Assembly: GCA_031555935.1 (NCBI GenBank)
Contig: JAVBTX010000035.1
Coordinates: 1-64,000 of the forward strand
Direction: 5' to 3'
Source: Roseburia_C sp031555935
GTDB taxonomy: Bacteria; Bacillota; Clostridia; Lachnospirales; Lachnospiraceae
Length of the DNA stretch: 64,000 bases
Shown here: positions 9,130 through 17,935 of the stretch, piece after piece
Position numbering within the stretch: position 1 is the stretch's first letter
Layout: each line of letters starts with the position of its first letter
Translations under genes and position numbers: made by a program
Notes under the pieces: model-generated
What the model saw: the letters and a program-made list of their open reading frames with translations, nothing else
Database searches by the model: none
Told to the model about the DNA's origin: nothing

Positions 9130-9168
9130 CAAAAAGGATGCCAAAGCTCAAATTCGTTTGACATCCTT
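9130..9168 (-). terminator. Terminator downstream of the alcohol dehydrogenase gene
   Basis: AAGGATG pairs with CATCCTT, with an inner CAAA/TTTG pairing. Reading on the minus strand the stem is followed by TTTTTGG. It lies 29 bp past the stop of the minus-strand dehydrogenase gene. Confidence 0.7.
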
Positions 9169-9196
9169 CTTTTATTTAACATTCTATTTTGTACAC

Positions 9197-10375
9197 TTAA
9201 AATTCAACTGGGTTACCATAGTAGATACAAGTAAACAATTTTTCCATCGTTGCTGGGTCAATTGGTCTTGGATTCGAGCCCGTACAAGCGTCGCCGACTG
9301 CGTTAGTGGCAATCTCGGCAATTTTTTCTTTAAACTCGTCTTCAACAATTCCGAAATCTTTTAAGGTATTCGGGATTCCCATATAATTATTCATGGATAC
9401 AATTTTCTCACGCAGTGCGGTGACACATTCATCGACGGTACCGGTGATTCCTATCGAATTTGCTATTTGGGCATAACGTTTTGCTGTTTCTGGAACCTTG
9501 GCATTGTACTGAATTACATATGGAAGATACATTGCATTTGCCAAACCATGTGTAATGTGTCCGGTGGAGAAGGCTGCCCCGGTCTTATGTGCCATTGAAT
9601 GAACAATTCCAAGCAGTGCATTGGAGAAGGCCATTCCTGCTAGGCACTGTCCATAGTGCATTACTTCCCGGCTTGCCATGTCGCCGTCGTATGATTTTAT
9701 CAGTTCGCTATTTACAATCTGAATAGCTTTGATTGCCAATGGGTCGGTAAATACGGAGTTTAAGGTCGATACATATGCTTCAATCGCATGGGTCAGTGCA
9801 TCCATACCGGTATATGCCGTTAAGCTCTTAGGCATTGTCTCTGCCAGTGATGGGTCAACGATTGCGATATCTGGGGTGATATTAAAATCAGCCAGTGGAT
9901 ATTTGATTCCTTTGGCATAATCAGTAATTACAGAAAATGCCGTTACTTCGGTTGCTGTTCCAGAGGTAGATGGAATTGCCGCAAATTTTGCTTTGGTTCT
10001 TAACGCTGGGAAATTAAATGGCGTAATTAAATCTTCAAAGGTTGTTTCTGGATATTCATAAAATGCCCACATTGCTTTGGCTGCATCAATTGGAGAACCA
10101 CCACCCATAGATATAATCCAGTCTGGTTCAAATGCGCGCATTGCTTCGGCACCTTTCATTACTGTCTCAACAGAAGGGTCCGGCTCAACATTTTCAAATA
10201 ATGTTACTTCCATTCCAGCTTCTTTTAAATAGGTAACTGCTTTGTCCACAAAACCAAACTTTTTCATGGAACCGCCACCTAATACTAAAATTGCTTTTTT
10301 TCCTTTTAAATTCTTTAATTCTGCTAAAGAATCTTTTCCATAATACACATCTCTTGGTAATGTAAATCTGCTCAT
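9197..10375 (-). CDS. Iron-containing alcohol dehydrogenase
   Basis: A 392-aa group III (Fe-dependent) NAD(P)H alcohol dehydrogenase, related to 1,3-propanediol and butanol dehydrogenases. The nucleotide-binding signature MGGGSPIDAAKAM lies near residue 90. The metal-binding region shows DALTHAIEAYVS and GIVHSMAHKTGAAF followed by TGHITHG. It would reduce aldehydes during fermentation in the cytoplasm. I chose the ATG at 10375, which has GAAGGAGG just upstream; a longer frame reaching 10420 lacks such a site. The promoter region carries an AACCGGTT palindrome, a possible operator. Confidence 0.94.
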   Translation of the reverse strand: MSRFTLPRDVYYGKDSLAELKNLKGKKAILVLGGGSMKKFGFVDKAVTYLKEAGMEVTLFENVEPDPSVETVMKGAEAMRAFEPDWIISMGGGSPIDAAKAMWAFYEYPETTFEDLITPFNFPALRTKAKFAAIPSTSGTATEVTAFSVITDYAKGIKYPLADFNITPDIAIVDPSLAETMPKSLTAYTGMDALTHAIEAYVSTLNSVFTDPLAIKAIQIVNSELIKSYDGDMASREVMHYGQCLAGMAFSNALLGIVHSMAHKTGAAFSTGHITHGLANAMYLPYVIQYNAKVPETAKRYAQIANSIGITGTVDECVTALREKIVSMNNYMGIPNTLKDFGIVEDEFKEKIAEIATNAVGDACTGSNPRPIDPATMEKLFTCIYYGNPVEF

Positions 10376-10449
10376 TTCTAGTTCCTCCTTCTGTCGGAAA
10401 CTCCGGCAACACAATGTCAATGAATTACTCTTAAATTATATAACTCTAT

Positions 10450-10484
10450 GTTGGCATTATCAAGGACAGAACCGGTTTGTCAAT
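10450..10484 (-). promoter_or_regulatory. Promoter candidate for the alcohol dehydrogenase gene
   Basis: On the minus strand a perfect TTGACA (10479-10484) is followed after 17-18 bp by ATAATG/TAATGC. The spacer contains AACCGGTT inside a near-palindrome, GACAGAACCGGTTTGTC, which could be a repressor site. The -10 is weak, so the assignment is moderate. Confidence 0.5.
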
Positions 10485-10503
10485 GTCTTTTTTATGAAAC
10501 AAA

Positions 10504-10533
10504 AAAACTCTAGGAATCTCATCCTAGAGTTCT
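10504..10533 (-). terminator. Terminator of the inverted tRNA-Cys gene
   Basis: AACTCTAGGA pairs with TCCTAGAGTT across a 6-base loop. The minus strand continues into a T run (A run at 10501-10507 on plus). It lies just downstream of the minus-strand tRNA-Cys. Confidence 0.85.
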
Positions 10534-10537
10534 ATAC

Positions 10538-10608
10538 AGGCGACAACCAGATTTGAACTGGTGATAAGGGTGTTGCAGACCCGTGCCTTACCACTTGGCT
10601 ATGTCGCC
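10538..10608 (-). tRNA. tRNA-Cys (GCA), copy 2
   Basis: The reverse complement of this segment is base-for-base the same 71-nt tRNA-Cys found at 542-612, including the C-T mismatch in the anticodon stem. It stands alone, with its own terminator and no adjacent rRNA genes. Confidence 0.95.
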
Positions 10609-10867
10609 TCATCATGTAGATTTTAACAGAGGTGACACTATCCGTCAAGAATTAAAATTTATTATTTTTTAAAGAGAAGCCACCAGCGTGACATTTGGGT
10701 AATAACACGCTGGAGGGGAAACCAATATGTTAGGTAATAGGCCTTGTTTGGGGTATATCGGTAACCAAATAAATAATAGCATAAGAATGTTACTTTGAAA
10801 TGTCGAATTATGTCGATAAGAATGTAAATTTGTATTATTTTTTAAACAAATATTAAGAAATCTTTTA
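10609..10867. other. Intergenic region without a recognised gene
   Basis: The gap runs on to 11028. I see no credible coding region here; a 69-codon minus-strand frame has no ribosome site and no recognisable content. One stable hairpin, CCAGCGTG with CACGCTGG around 10682-10712, lacks an adjoining T run. The rest is AT-rich. Confidence 0.5.
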
Positions 10868-10894
10868 TTGACATTCACTGTATTAATGTATTAT
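10868..10894 (+). promoter_or_regulatory. Promoter candidate for the glycosyltransferase operon
   Basis: TTGACA (10868-10873) is followed by TATTAT (10889-10894) with a short 15-bp spacer, or by TTATTG at 17 bp. It leaves a 5' leader of about 130 nt before the first gene. Confidence 0.45.
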
Positions 10895-11028
10895 TGTTGT
10901 AGTACAGATAAAATAGTTGAAGATTTTTGCAAAACAAAATCGTTTTATCATATGAAAGAGATTTCAATATATCGTTGGTGACAATGGGGTAAATTTTTTG
11001 TAAATCAAAAGCTAGGAGGAGATTTTAG

Positions 11029-12051
11029 ATGAAGAAAATAACATTTGCTGTACCATGCTACAATTCGGCCGCTTATATGGACCGCTGTATCGAATCCTTA
11101 TTGGTATGTGGTTCGGAAGCTGAAATTATTATCGTAAACGATGGTTCATCGGATGACACGGCCGCAATCGCCGATAAATACAAAGAGCAGCACCCAGACA
11201 TGATAAAAGTAATACATAAAGAAAATGGGGGACACGGTTCAGCCGTAAATGCGGGGCTGGCCGAAGCAGAGGGATTATATTTCAAAGTAGTAGATTCTGA
11301 TGATTGGCTATCGGAAGATGCAGTGCACAAACTACTTAGAATGATTGGCGATTGGGAATGGGATGAACAAAAGGTCGACTTAATCGTATGTAATTATATT
11401 TATAATCATTTATATGAGAATAAAACACGTGTTGTACGTTATACCAATGTATTTCCAGAGGGAAAGGTTTGCAATTGGAATCAGATTAAGCGATTCCGGC
11501 CATCTCAGTATTTAGTCATGCATGCATTGGTTTATCGTACCGAAATCCTTAGAAATTGTGGAATAGAGCTACCGAAGCATACCTTCTATGTGGATAACAT
11601 CTTTGCTTATCAGCCACTGCCGTATGTTAAGAGTATCTGCTATTTAAATGTGGATTTATATAACTATTTCCTAGGCAGAGACGATCAATCCGTCAACGAG
11701 CGGGTATTGATGTCACGCATTGACCAGCAGATTAAAGTAACAAAAATCGTCTCAAAGTGTGTTGACTTAGATTCCGTTCGGGCACAGTATCCGAAATTAG
11801 CAGAGTATATGACACGGAATATTTCAATTATGATGTCAATTTCATCCATTCATTTGCTGCTAATTGGCACGAAGGATGCATTTGAGAAACGGACCCGGTT
11901 GTGGAATTCAATTCGTTCCGAAAATCGGCAGCTATATCGTAAATTAAAGTATGCAACCTTAAGTGGATTAACATATTTGCCGGGTCGAACGGGAGGATTT
12001 TTGTCAGTATCTGGTTATCGGGTTGCAAAAAAAATATATCGATTCCAGTAG
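11029..12051 (+). CDS. Family 2 glycosyltransferase
   Basis: This 340-aa cytoplasmic or membrane-associated enzyme has a GT-A fold. It starts with ITFAVPCYNSAAYMDRCI, has VNDGSSDDT near residues 36-43 for the nucleotide-sugar site, and a DXD-type metal motif DSDD at 89-92. It transfers a sugar from a nucleotide donor to an envelope glycan or lipid; the acceptor is not predictable. SD AGGAGGA precedes the ATG. It heads an apparent operon with a papain-like protein and a YbhN-type membrane protein, suggesting joint work on a cell-surface glycoconjugate. Confidence 0.9.
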   Translation: MKKITFAVPCYNSAAYMDRCIESLLVCGSEAEIIIVNDGSSDDTAAIADKYKEQHPDMIKVIHKENGGHGSAVNAGLAEAEGLYFKVVDSDDWLSEDAVHKLLRMIGDWEWDEQKVDLIVCNYIYNHLYENKTRVVRYTNVFPEGKVCNWNQIKRFRPSQYLVMHALVYRTEILRNCGIELPKHTFYVDNIFAYQPLPYVKSICYLNVDLYNYFLGRDDQSVNERVLMSRIDQQIKVTKIVSKCVDLDSVRAQYPKLAEYMTRNISIMMSISSIHLLLIGTKDAFEKRTRLWNSIRSENRQLYRKLKYATLSGLTYLPGRTGGFLSVSGYRVAKKIYRFQ

Positions 12052-12091
12052 CGCCAGCATACATTACTTACAAAGGAAAAGGGTGATAAAT

Positions 12092-12649
12092 ATGGAAAAA
12101 CTATATATTGGACTGGTAGATACCCCGGGATTATTTGCATCAATCATAAGAAGAGTAATAAAGCAGGATTATATTCATGTTGTATTAGGTCTGGATGAAC
12201 TTTTAGATGAATGCTATAGTGTTGGTCGAAGAAATCCATCTGTTCCGTTGCTGGCAGGTTTTGAGCGGGAGGAAAAAGAAAAAATTATTCAGGCATTTCC
12301 AACTGCTCGCTATATGATTTACAGTATTGAGTGTACGGCGGAACAAAAAGTTGCCATTCAGGAAACACTTCGTGAATGTTATCAGCGAAGATATAAATAC
12401 CACTATTGCATTCTTGGGTTGCCATTCCTTTTATTCAATCGGGAATTTTATCAGGAAGGGCGCTATACCTGCTCCTCATTTGTTGCAAGAATATTAGAAA
12501 TTCATGGAATTCAATTGTTTGACAAGCATTTTTCCTTAGTAACACCAAAGGATTTTTATGAATTAGAAGAAAAAGAGGTTATCTATGAAGGAAGTATTGC
12601 AGGAATCTGCGCCGATAAAAACTACCCAATCTTCCCAAAAACAGCGTAG
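12092..12649 (+). CDS. Permuted papain-like (YiiX/NlpC-type) hypothetical protein
   Basis: This is a 185-aa protein without a clear signal peptide. I do not recognise an exact family, but the layout suits a permuted NlpC/P60 or YiiX-like fold: an early histidine in YIHVVLGLDELLDECYSVGR (about residue 29) and a later candidate nucleophile in RYTCSSFVARILEIHGI (about 129). Such enzymes hydrolyse amide or ester bonds in wall peptides or lipids. The start at 12092 excludes a longer frame that overlaps the upstream stop. It overlaps the next gene by 65 bp. The function is inferred from pattern only. Confidence 0.6.
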   Translation: MEKLYIGLVDTPGLFASIIRRVIKQDYIHVVLGLDELLDECYSVGRRNPSVPLLAGFEREEKEKIIQAFPTARYMIYSIECTAEQKVAIQETLRECYQRRYKYHYCILGLPFLLFNREFYQEGRYTCSSFVARILEIHGIQLFDKHFSLVTPKDFYELEEKEVIYEGSIAGICADKNYPIFPKTA

Positions 12650-13748
12650 TGTAAAGAAAAATGTGATAAGTCTGGCAATCTTTTTCTTATTAGCTGGGTT
12701 GACGTTCTATGTCATATTTCATGGCAATGATATGAGTGAGGTGGCCGTAGCCATCGCTCGAGTTCATCCGGGATATTTGGTATTGGCAGCCGTACTGGGA
12801 TTGTTTTTTGTCTCCGCAGAAGGATTGATGATATGGTATTTAATGCATTCGATTGATAAAAAAGCAAAGCTTCTGCGATGCATTAAATATTCTTTTGTCG
12901 GATTTTTCTTTTCCGGCATTACACCATCTGCGACGGGCGGACAACCCGTTCAGTTGTATTATATGAATAAAGATAAGTTGAAGGTTTCTGAGAGTACCGT
13001 TGTCTTGATGACGGTAGCAGTCTTATATAAACTGGTGCTGGTTATGATGGGACTTGGAATTCTGCTCTTTGCCCATGATTCTTTGATTGATTTCCTAGGC
13101 GGTTATGTCTATTTGTATTATTTGGGATTGACACTGAATGTTGTTGTGGTAGCAGTGCTTTTGTTTATCATGATATCGCCGAAGATATTTCGAAACACGG
13201 TTCTTGGCATCGAAAAGCTGTTAGTCAGATTGCATATTTTAAAACCATCTGAGAAGCGGATGCAGACATTAACCGGATTTACCGAACGTTACCAGGAAAC
13301 GGTACAGTTTTTTTTGAAAAATAAACACAAGGTTGTGATAACATTATTAATCACAATCGTCCAAAGAATCAGCGTATTTGTTCTGACCTATGTGATATAC
13401 AGAGGCTTTGAATTAAGTGGAACAAGTGCATTTACCGTAATTTTGTTACAGGCATCTGTTTATATCGCGGTGGATATGTTACCATTGCCGGGCGCTCAGG
13501 GCATTACTGAGCTGATGTATAAAAGAGTATTTCAGATGGTCTTTCCGGGAAGCTATCTCACCGCCTCGATGTGTGTAACGAGGGGAATTAATTTCTATTT
13601 TCTGATGATTGTCAGTGCCGCAGTTACACTTTATTGTTATATTCAGTCAAAGCTGCGCAAAGAAGAGAAAGTCCTACTCTCTGCGGCAGAAGCTAATAAT
13701 CCGGTCTTTAAAACTAATTCCAATAATGCCTGCAAAACCAATAATTAA
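12585..13748 (+). CDS. YbhN / flippase-like (LPG synthase TM-type) membrane protein
   Basis: A 387-aa polytopic membrane protein with about 7-8 hydrophobic segments and the family hallmark GITPSATGGQPVQLYYM near residue 110, as in the lysylphosphatidylglycerol-synthase transmembrane (UPF0104/YbhN) family. It lacks the soluble aminoacyl-transferase domain of full MprF, so lipid flipping or glycolipid transport is more likely than lysylation. The start overlaps the preceding gene by 65 bp, suggesting translational coupling. A later GTG start cannot be excluded. The last 75 bp overlap the 3' end of the convergent gene. Confidence 0.82.
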   Translation: MKEVLQESAPIKTTQSSQKQRSVKKNVISLAIFFLLAGLTFYVIFHGNDMSEVAVAIARVHPGYLVLAAVLGLFFVSAEGLMIWYLMHSIDKKAKLLRCIKYSFVGFFFSGITPSATGGQPVQLYYMNKDKLKVSESTVVLMTVAVLYKLVLVMMGLGILLFAHDSLIDFLGGYVYLYYLGLTLNVVVVAVLLFIMISPKIFRNTVLGIEKLLVRLHILKPSEKRMQTLTGFTERYQETVQFFLKNKHKVVITLLITIVQRISVFVLTYVIYRGFELSGTSAFTVILLQASVYIAVDMLPLPGAQGITELMYKRVFQMVFPGSYLTASMCVTRGINFYFLMIVSAAVTLYCYIQSKLRKEEKVLLSAAEANNPVFKTNSNNACKTNN

Positions 13749-14363
13749 GAATGTGAGCAAGGTGGTTTTCCAATCACCTTGCCGCATGTTAGAACCCATC
13801 ATTGCCGAAAAAATAATTGACGGTGTCCGGGCAATGGTAGTAATAATAATAAATTTTGTTACACTCATATCTGTTACGCCAACAAAATAAGTCAGCATAT
13901 CTTTTGGTGTTCCCGGAATCAAAAATAAGATAAACGTCACCAATTCACTTTTCTTGCTATCATGCAGCCACTTCCAATTTTGAACATTTTCCTCTTTAAA
14001 AAGACGATAAAGCAGTTTCTTTCCAAATCGTTTGGCAATCGCAAAGATAATCATTGTACCGATAATGCTTCCCGCTACACAGAGTGCCAGACCACCGGTG
14101 GTTCCATACAATGCACCAGCAATAATTTCCATCGGTCCACCAGGAATAAAGGCAATGACAACCTGAATGATTTGTCCGACAAGCAGCACCAAAAAACCAA
14201 TAAAGCCCATCTCATTTACCCAGTTTTCAATGGCAATCTGATTGTCTGGCTTTGAAAGCTCCTCAAAATATGGAAATAGCAGTGCGGTTAGGCCAATTAC
14301 TAGTCCGATAAATAAGATACAATAAATAATAATTCGTTTGCGCTGATCTTTTGCCATAGCCAA
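13674..14363 (-). CDS. TVP38/TMEM64 (VTT domain, DedA-like) membrane protein
   Basis: A 229-aa membrane protein with about six hydrophobic segments and the VTT/SNARE-associated core: FIPGGPMEIIAGALYGTTGG at about residue 73, then LFLIPGTPKDMLTYFVG. Such proteins are linked to lipid scrambling and membrane homeostasis. It lies 57 bp downstream of the DUF4129 gene on the same strand and may be co-transcribed, though a weak promoter (TTTCAT, 17 bp, TATACT-like) lies in the gap. SD GGAGG precedes the ATG. Its C-terminal 25 codons overlap the convergent YbhN-type gene. Confidence 0.88.
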   Translation of the reverse strand: MAMAKDQRKRIIIYCILFIGLVIGLTALLFPYFEELSKPDNQIAIENWVNEMGFIGFLVLLVGQIIQVVIAFIPGGPMEIIAGALYGTTGGLALCVAGSIIGTMIIFAIAKRFGKKLLYRLFKEENVQNWKWLHDSKKSELVTFILFLIPGTPKDMLTYFVGVTDMSVTKFIIITTIARTPSIIFSAMMGSNMRQGDWKTTLLTFLIIGFAGIIGISFKDRIISFCRRE

Positions 14364-14420
14364 CCTCCGTTTGTAAATATAGTATATTTATGCGACTATT
14401 AAATGAAATTTATTATAGAA

Positions 14421-15665
14421 TTATGGATTTTTTTTAAGAAACTGAAGCTCCTCTTTGGTAACCTGCCCATCACTGTATCGTGCTTTTTCATAGATTTCGG
14501 TAGCTCGCTTGGCATCACCGGGATAATATTGTTTTGAAATGTCACGCGGCAGCATCGACGGCTGAATGGTGTCATCTGCTTTCGCAGCATTTTTAGTCAC
14601 CATTGATTTATACAATCTTCTAGCCTTGGCATTAGCGCCTTTGGGTATTGTCTGACGCCGCTTTTTACGGAAGCGTTCACCGTTTAAATCTTTTGGAAAA
14701 ATAAATTCACTGATATCGTCGCCAGGGAGTGACGTGCTGGACATATTTTTAATCAGCTTTAAGAAGGACGTTACCAATAAAGTTACAAGGGCAATGACAA
14801 GGGCAATCACAACGATGATTCCGATAATCCGTTCCAGAGCATATAAAATATCTCGCCAGAGGCTATCTGGAATGTTATCTTCGGCAAATGGCATCATGGT
14901 AGAAGTTTCCGGCGGTGTTTCCGTATCAAGGGTTTCTGGATATTCCTTCCAAAGACCGGAAAAGAGAAACCGGAGGAAGGCAATCAATGCATTTCGGAGT
15001 AAGTTTCCTAGTGACTGAAGGATTTGGCCGACATAGGTATTGCCGAACAACAGCATTAACCCGGAACAAAGCGTGATAAAAACCGTCATCATAAATGAGT
15101 TAATAGTAATCAACTGTTTTACCGGCAGTGCCGCAGATTCCTTGTGCAGCATAATAAATGAATTTACATTGCAAAAATTATAGTGTAAAAGCTTAAGAAT
15201 CAGAAACAGCTCGCCAGAAACCAGTCCGGCTTGAATCAGGGTATCAGACGACTGGTAACTCCCCACAAGGCAGTTAAAAATAAAGAAACCAAGAAAGACT
15301 ATCGACACATTTTCAGCACTTTCTTTTGTTTCCCGGCTGCTTTGGTAGAGAGAATAAAAAATCAGGATGGCGCCAGTAAAAAAGAATCCCGTTTTTTCAA
15401 TCATGGAATCACCTAAGAAATACATATAAACGCCAACGCAGATATGAACCAAAAATAAAATAGCACCTTTTTGGATATAAAGTCTGGCAATATATAGTGC
15501 AGTTACTGGAAGCAGTAAAAACAGCAGGCATGGTAACACGCGAGTATCCTTGGCCTGAACAAACCCAAACAAAAAAAACAGCAAAAATGCTAAGAACACG
15601 AGTAGTTGCATCGTGACTTCTGTAAATCTAATGATATATATGGGGATTCGATTGCTGAAATTCAT
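14421..15665 (-). CDS. Membrane protein with C-terminal DUF4129
   Basis: A 414-aa protein with about six N-terminal membrane segments, another at about 280-305, and a basic cytoplasmic tail ending with ATEIYEKARYS, the hallmark of DUF4129. Third gene of a MoxR-DUF58 operon. In relatives DUF4129 often follows a transglutaminase-like domain, but none is visible here. The start at 15665 overlaps the DUF58 stop as ATGA and has GGGAGG upstream; an in-frame ATG seven codons earlier would contain that Shine-Dalgarno. Function unknown; a structural partner of the MoxR/DUF58 complex is inferred. Confidence 0.78.
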   Translation of the reverse strand: MNFSNRIPIYIIRFTEVTMQLLVFLAFLLFFLFGFVQAKDTRVLPCLLFLLLPVTALYIARLYIQKGAILFLVHICVGVYMYFLGDSMIEKTGFFFTGAILIFYSLYQSSRETKESAENVSIVFLGFFIFNCLVGSYQSSDTLIQAGLVSGELFLILKLLHYNFCNVNSFIMLHKESAALPVKQLITINSFMMTVFITLCSGLMLLFGNTYVGQILQSLGNLLRNALIAFLRFLFSGLWKEYPETLDTETPPETSTMMPFAEDNIPDSLWRDILYALERIIGIIVVIALVIALVTLLVTSFLKLIKNMSSTSLPGDDISEFIFPKDLNGERFRKKRRQTIPKGANAKARRLYKSMVTKNAAKADDTIQPSMLPRDISKQYYPGDAKRATEIYEKARYSDGQVTKEELQFLKKNP

Positions 15666-16792
15666 TCTCCGTACTGCACCTCCCATCGAATGATATCATT
15701 TTCATTAACTTCGCGAAATCTTCCATCCATACCTGGATGAATCGGAAAAAGCCACAGACCACCGGCACACTCTTGTGTGAGCAGATGATATTTTTCTTGC
15801 AATTTTACTTTTTTGCAGGTAGATATCATAACAATATGTGTACCTTTATCCAGTGAGTTCCTCTTTTCTTCCATTATAGTTAAAAAGTCCGTCATATCTT
15901 TGTCAAGGTCAATGCGTGAGAGTCCAATCATAATTTCTTTGCGATGACTTTCATCACAGCCACTGGTGATGGATAACCGTTCACCGGTTATGGCATCAAC
16001 GCCGCCGGAAATAATACTTACGCCAACGCCTTGCTGGGTTAGTCGAAAAGTCAGTGCGCAAGCCATCGAAATACTTTTTTCCTTTAAGGTTTCGTATGTC
16101 AGGATGCCTTCATTTTCAAGATTTAATAGGATACAGACTTCCTGTGCGGCAGTATAGTCATGGATATTTACCTTCAAATCACCAGTTCGGGCGGAAGCAT
16201 TCCAGTTAATCGAGTTCATGGTGTCATAGGTCTGATATTCCCTGATGCCACGAAATTCGAATGGGTCCTCATAGGCAAATTGTTTGGCTAGAATAGTTCC
16301 CATAATCTTGTGGTATGGAATGTCAATCTCCTCGGCACTAAGCGGAGCAGGACAAACCGTTAAACTCTGATGGGTGGGAATTGTGTATCCCAAAATATCG
16401 CTTAAAAATATATCCGATGATACCAAATCAATCGACTCAATCAAATATAGTCCACGCTTGTTGCAGGTGAAAGGCAGTCTTCGGCTTACCTTCTGAAAAA
16501 AAAGCAGGGAAAAGACATCGCTTTTATAACATTTGTCAGAAATACTGACATTCATAACCACATCTGTAAAGACAAGGCTTCGGTCAATGGCAAACTTAAT
16601 TGTCACCATTGGAACCGGAATCCATTTTCCGTTTGAAACAATTTCCGTCAAAATGACCTCATCACCCGGAAAAACTTCGGCTTCGGAAAAATTTAATTCC
16701 ACAGATAAGTTTTTATGCCAGTGCTTGATATAAGTCTTGTTAATGATGTAAAGCAGCAATGCTACTCCCAAGCTAACAACAATCAGAATCAT
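15662..16792 (-). CDS. DUF58 domain protein
   Basis: A 376-aa protein with an N-terminal membrane anchor (1-17), a beta-rich middle part, and the DUF58 core FRGIREYQTYDTMNSINWNA (about residue 185-204) leading into a von Willebrand A-like fold (VCILLNLENEG). DUF58 proteins are regular partners of MoxR ATPases. Its ATG follows the MoxR stop codon directly, and its stop overlaps the next start (ATGA), so the three genes are translationally coupled. Role probably in maturation of an envelope complex; the target is unknown. Confidence 0.88.
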   Translation of the reverse strand: MILIVVSLGVALLLYIINKTYIKHWHKNLSVELNFSEAEVFPGDEVILTEIVSNGKWIPVPMVTIKFAIDRSLVFTDVVMNVSISDKCYKSDVFSLLFFQKVSRRLPFTCNKRGLYLIESIDLVSSDIFLSDILGYTIPTHQSLTVCPAPLSAEEIDIPYHKIMGTILAKQFAYEDPFEFRGIREYQTYDTMNSINWNASARTGDLKVNIHDYTAAQEVCILLNLENEGILTYETLKEKSISMACALTFRLTQQGVGVSIISGGVDAITGERLSITSGCDESHRKEIMIGLSRIDLDKDMTDFLTIMEEKRNSLDKGTHIVMISTCKKVKLQEKYHLLTQECAGGLWLFPIHPGMDGRFREVNENDIIRWEVQYGE

Positions 16793-17764
16793 TTATTTGC
16801 TCCATTCCTCTGTCGGAACCGAAAGTTCGGCAAGAATTTGTTCCATCGTTTTTTTCCGGTCAGTTTCCCCGCTAAAGCCGGAAGAGAGAACCAGCCTATG
16901 CGCAAACACAGGTACAGCCAGTGCTTGAATATCTTCGGGTACAACATAGTTACGGTCGTGAAGGTAAGCATAAGATTTGGCACATGAAAGCATTGCCAGC
17001 GTTCCTCTTGGACTTATTCCATGCCGAATCTTAGGTGATTTCCGAGTGGCCAAGACGATATCCGCAATATATTCCAGGAGCAGCGGGTGGACAAATACTG
17101 TGGCCGCCTCTTGCTGCATGGTAACCAGCTCTTTGCAGTCGCATACGGGTGCAAGGTGCGCCAATTTGTCGGTAGTAGGCGTATCATTTAGAAAACGTTC
17201 CATAATGGAGAGTTCTTCCTCTTTACTTGGAAGTCCCATCGAAAGCTTCATTAAAAAACGGTCCAACTGAGCTTCTGGCAATGGAAACGTACCTGCTGTT
17301 TCGACCGGGTTCTGGGTCGCAATAACAATAAATGGAGCTTTTAGCGGCTGGGTCTGACCGTCAATTGTAACCTGATGTTCCGCCATGCATTCCAAGAGAC
17401 TGGACTGCGTACGTGGGGTAGCACGGTTAATTTCATCTGCCAGCACAATATTTCCAAAAACAGGTCCTTTTTTTAGAACAAAGTCCCCTTCCTTCTGGTT
17501 GTAATAATTTAATCCGGTTACATCAGAAGGCAGCAGGTCAGGGGTAAACTGAATACGGGAAAATTCTGCCTGCATACTGCGGGCCAAAGATTTGGCGAGA
17601 ACAGTCTTACCGGTTCCCGGAACGTCATCGAGCAAAACATGTCCACCGGCTACCAATGATGTGATAATTAAGTTGATGACATCATCTTTTCCGACAATAA
17701 CAGAAGCAATATTTTCTTTGATTTTGTTGGCTAGAGATTGGTTTTCCAAGATAAATACCTCCAT
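16793..17764 (-). CDS. MoxR family AAA+ ATPase
   Basis: A 323-aa cytoplasmic ATPase with Walker A GTGKT at residues 50-54, Walker B VLADEINRA near 110, sensor 1 in FIVIATQNPVE, and a C-terminal lid with SPKIRHGISPRGTLAML. MoxR enzymes act as chaperones that activate or insert metal into partner complexes, often with DUF58 and vWA proteins. It is first in the operon MoxR-DUF58-DUF4129, perhaps continuing to the TVP38-type gene. SD GGAGG lies just before the ATG. Confidence 0.93.
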   Translation of the reverse strand: MEVFILENQSLANKIKENIASVIVGKDDVINLIITSLVAGGHVLLDDVPGTGKTVLAKSLARSMQAEFSRIQFTPDLLPSDVTGLNYYNQKEGDFVLKKGPVFGNIVLADEINRATPRTQSSLLECMAEHQVTIDGQTQPLKAPFIVIATQNPVETAGTFPLPEAQLDRFLMKLSMGLPSKEEELSIMERFLNDTPTTDKLAHLAPVCDCKELVTMQQEAATVFVHPLLLEYIADIVLATRKSPKIRHGISPRGTLAMLSCAKSYAYLHDRNYVVPEDIQALAVPVFAHRLVLSSGFSGETDRKKTMEQILAELSVPTEEWSK

Positions 17765-17880
17765 AATGTAATTAGTTATAGTTATTTTAACATATTAGCC
17801 AGCGATTTATCTATCTATAAAACGCTATTTTAAAGACATTCTAAATATTTTATTTATTTCATTTACCCAGATTAATTTGT

Positions 17881-17909
17881 TTGATACGATTCCGTTATAC
17901 CGGTATACA
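17881..17909 (+). promoter_or_regulatory. Promoter with palindromic operator for the 73-aa gene
   Basis: TTGATA (17881-17886) and TATACA (17904-17909) are 17 bp apart. The perfect 12-bp palindrome TATACCGGTATA (17896-17907) overlaps the -10 box, a typical repressor position. The regulator is unknown. Confidence 0.6.
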
Positions 17910-17935
17910 AAATATTCAACGAAAGGAGAATTCGA

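Noticed and set aside
10669..10878. 69-codon minus-strand frame upstream of the glycosyltransferase gene
   Set aside because: No Shine-Dalgarno, low-complexity AT-rich content and no recognisable motif.
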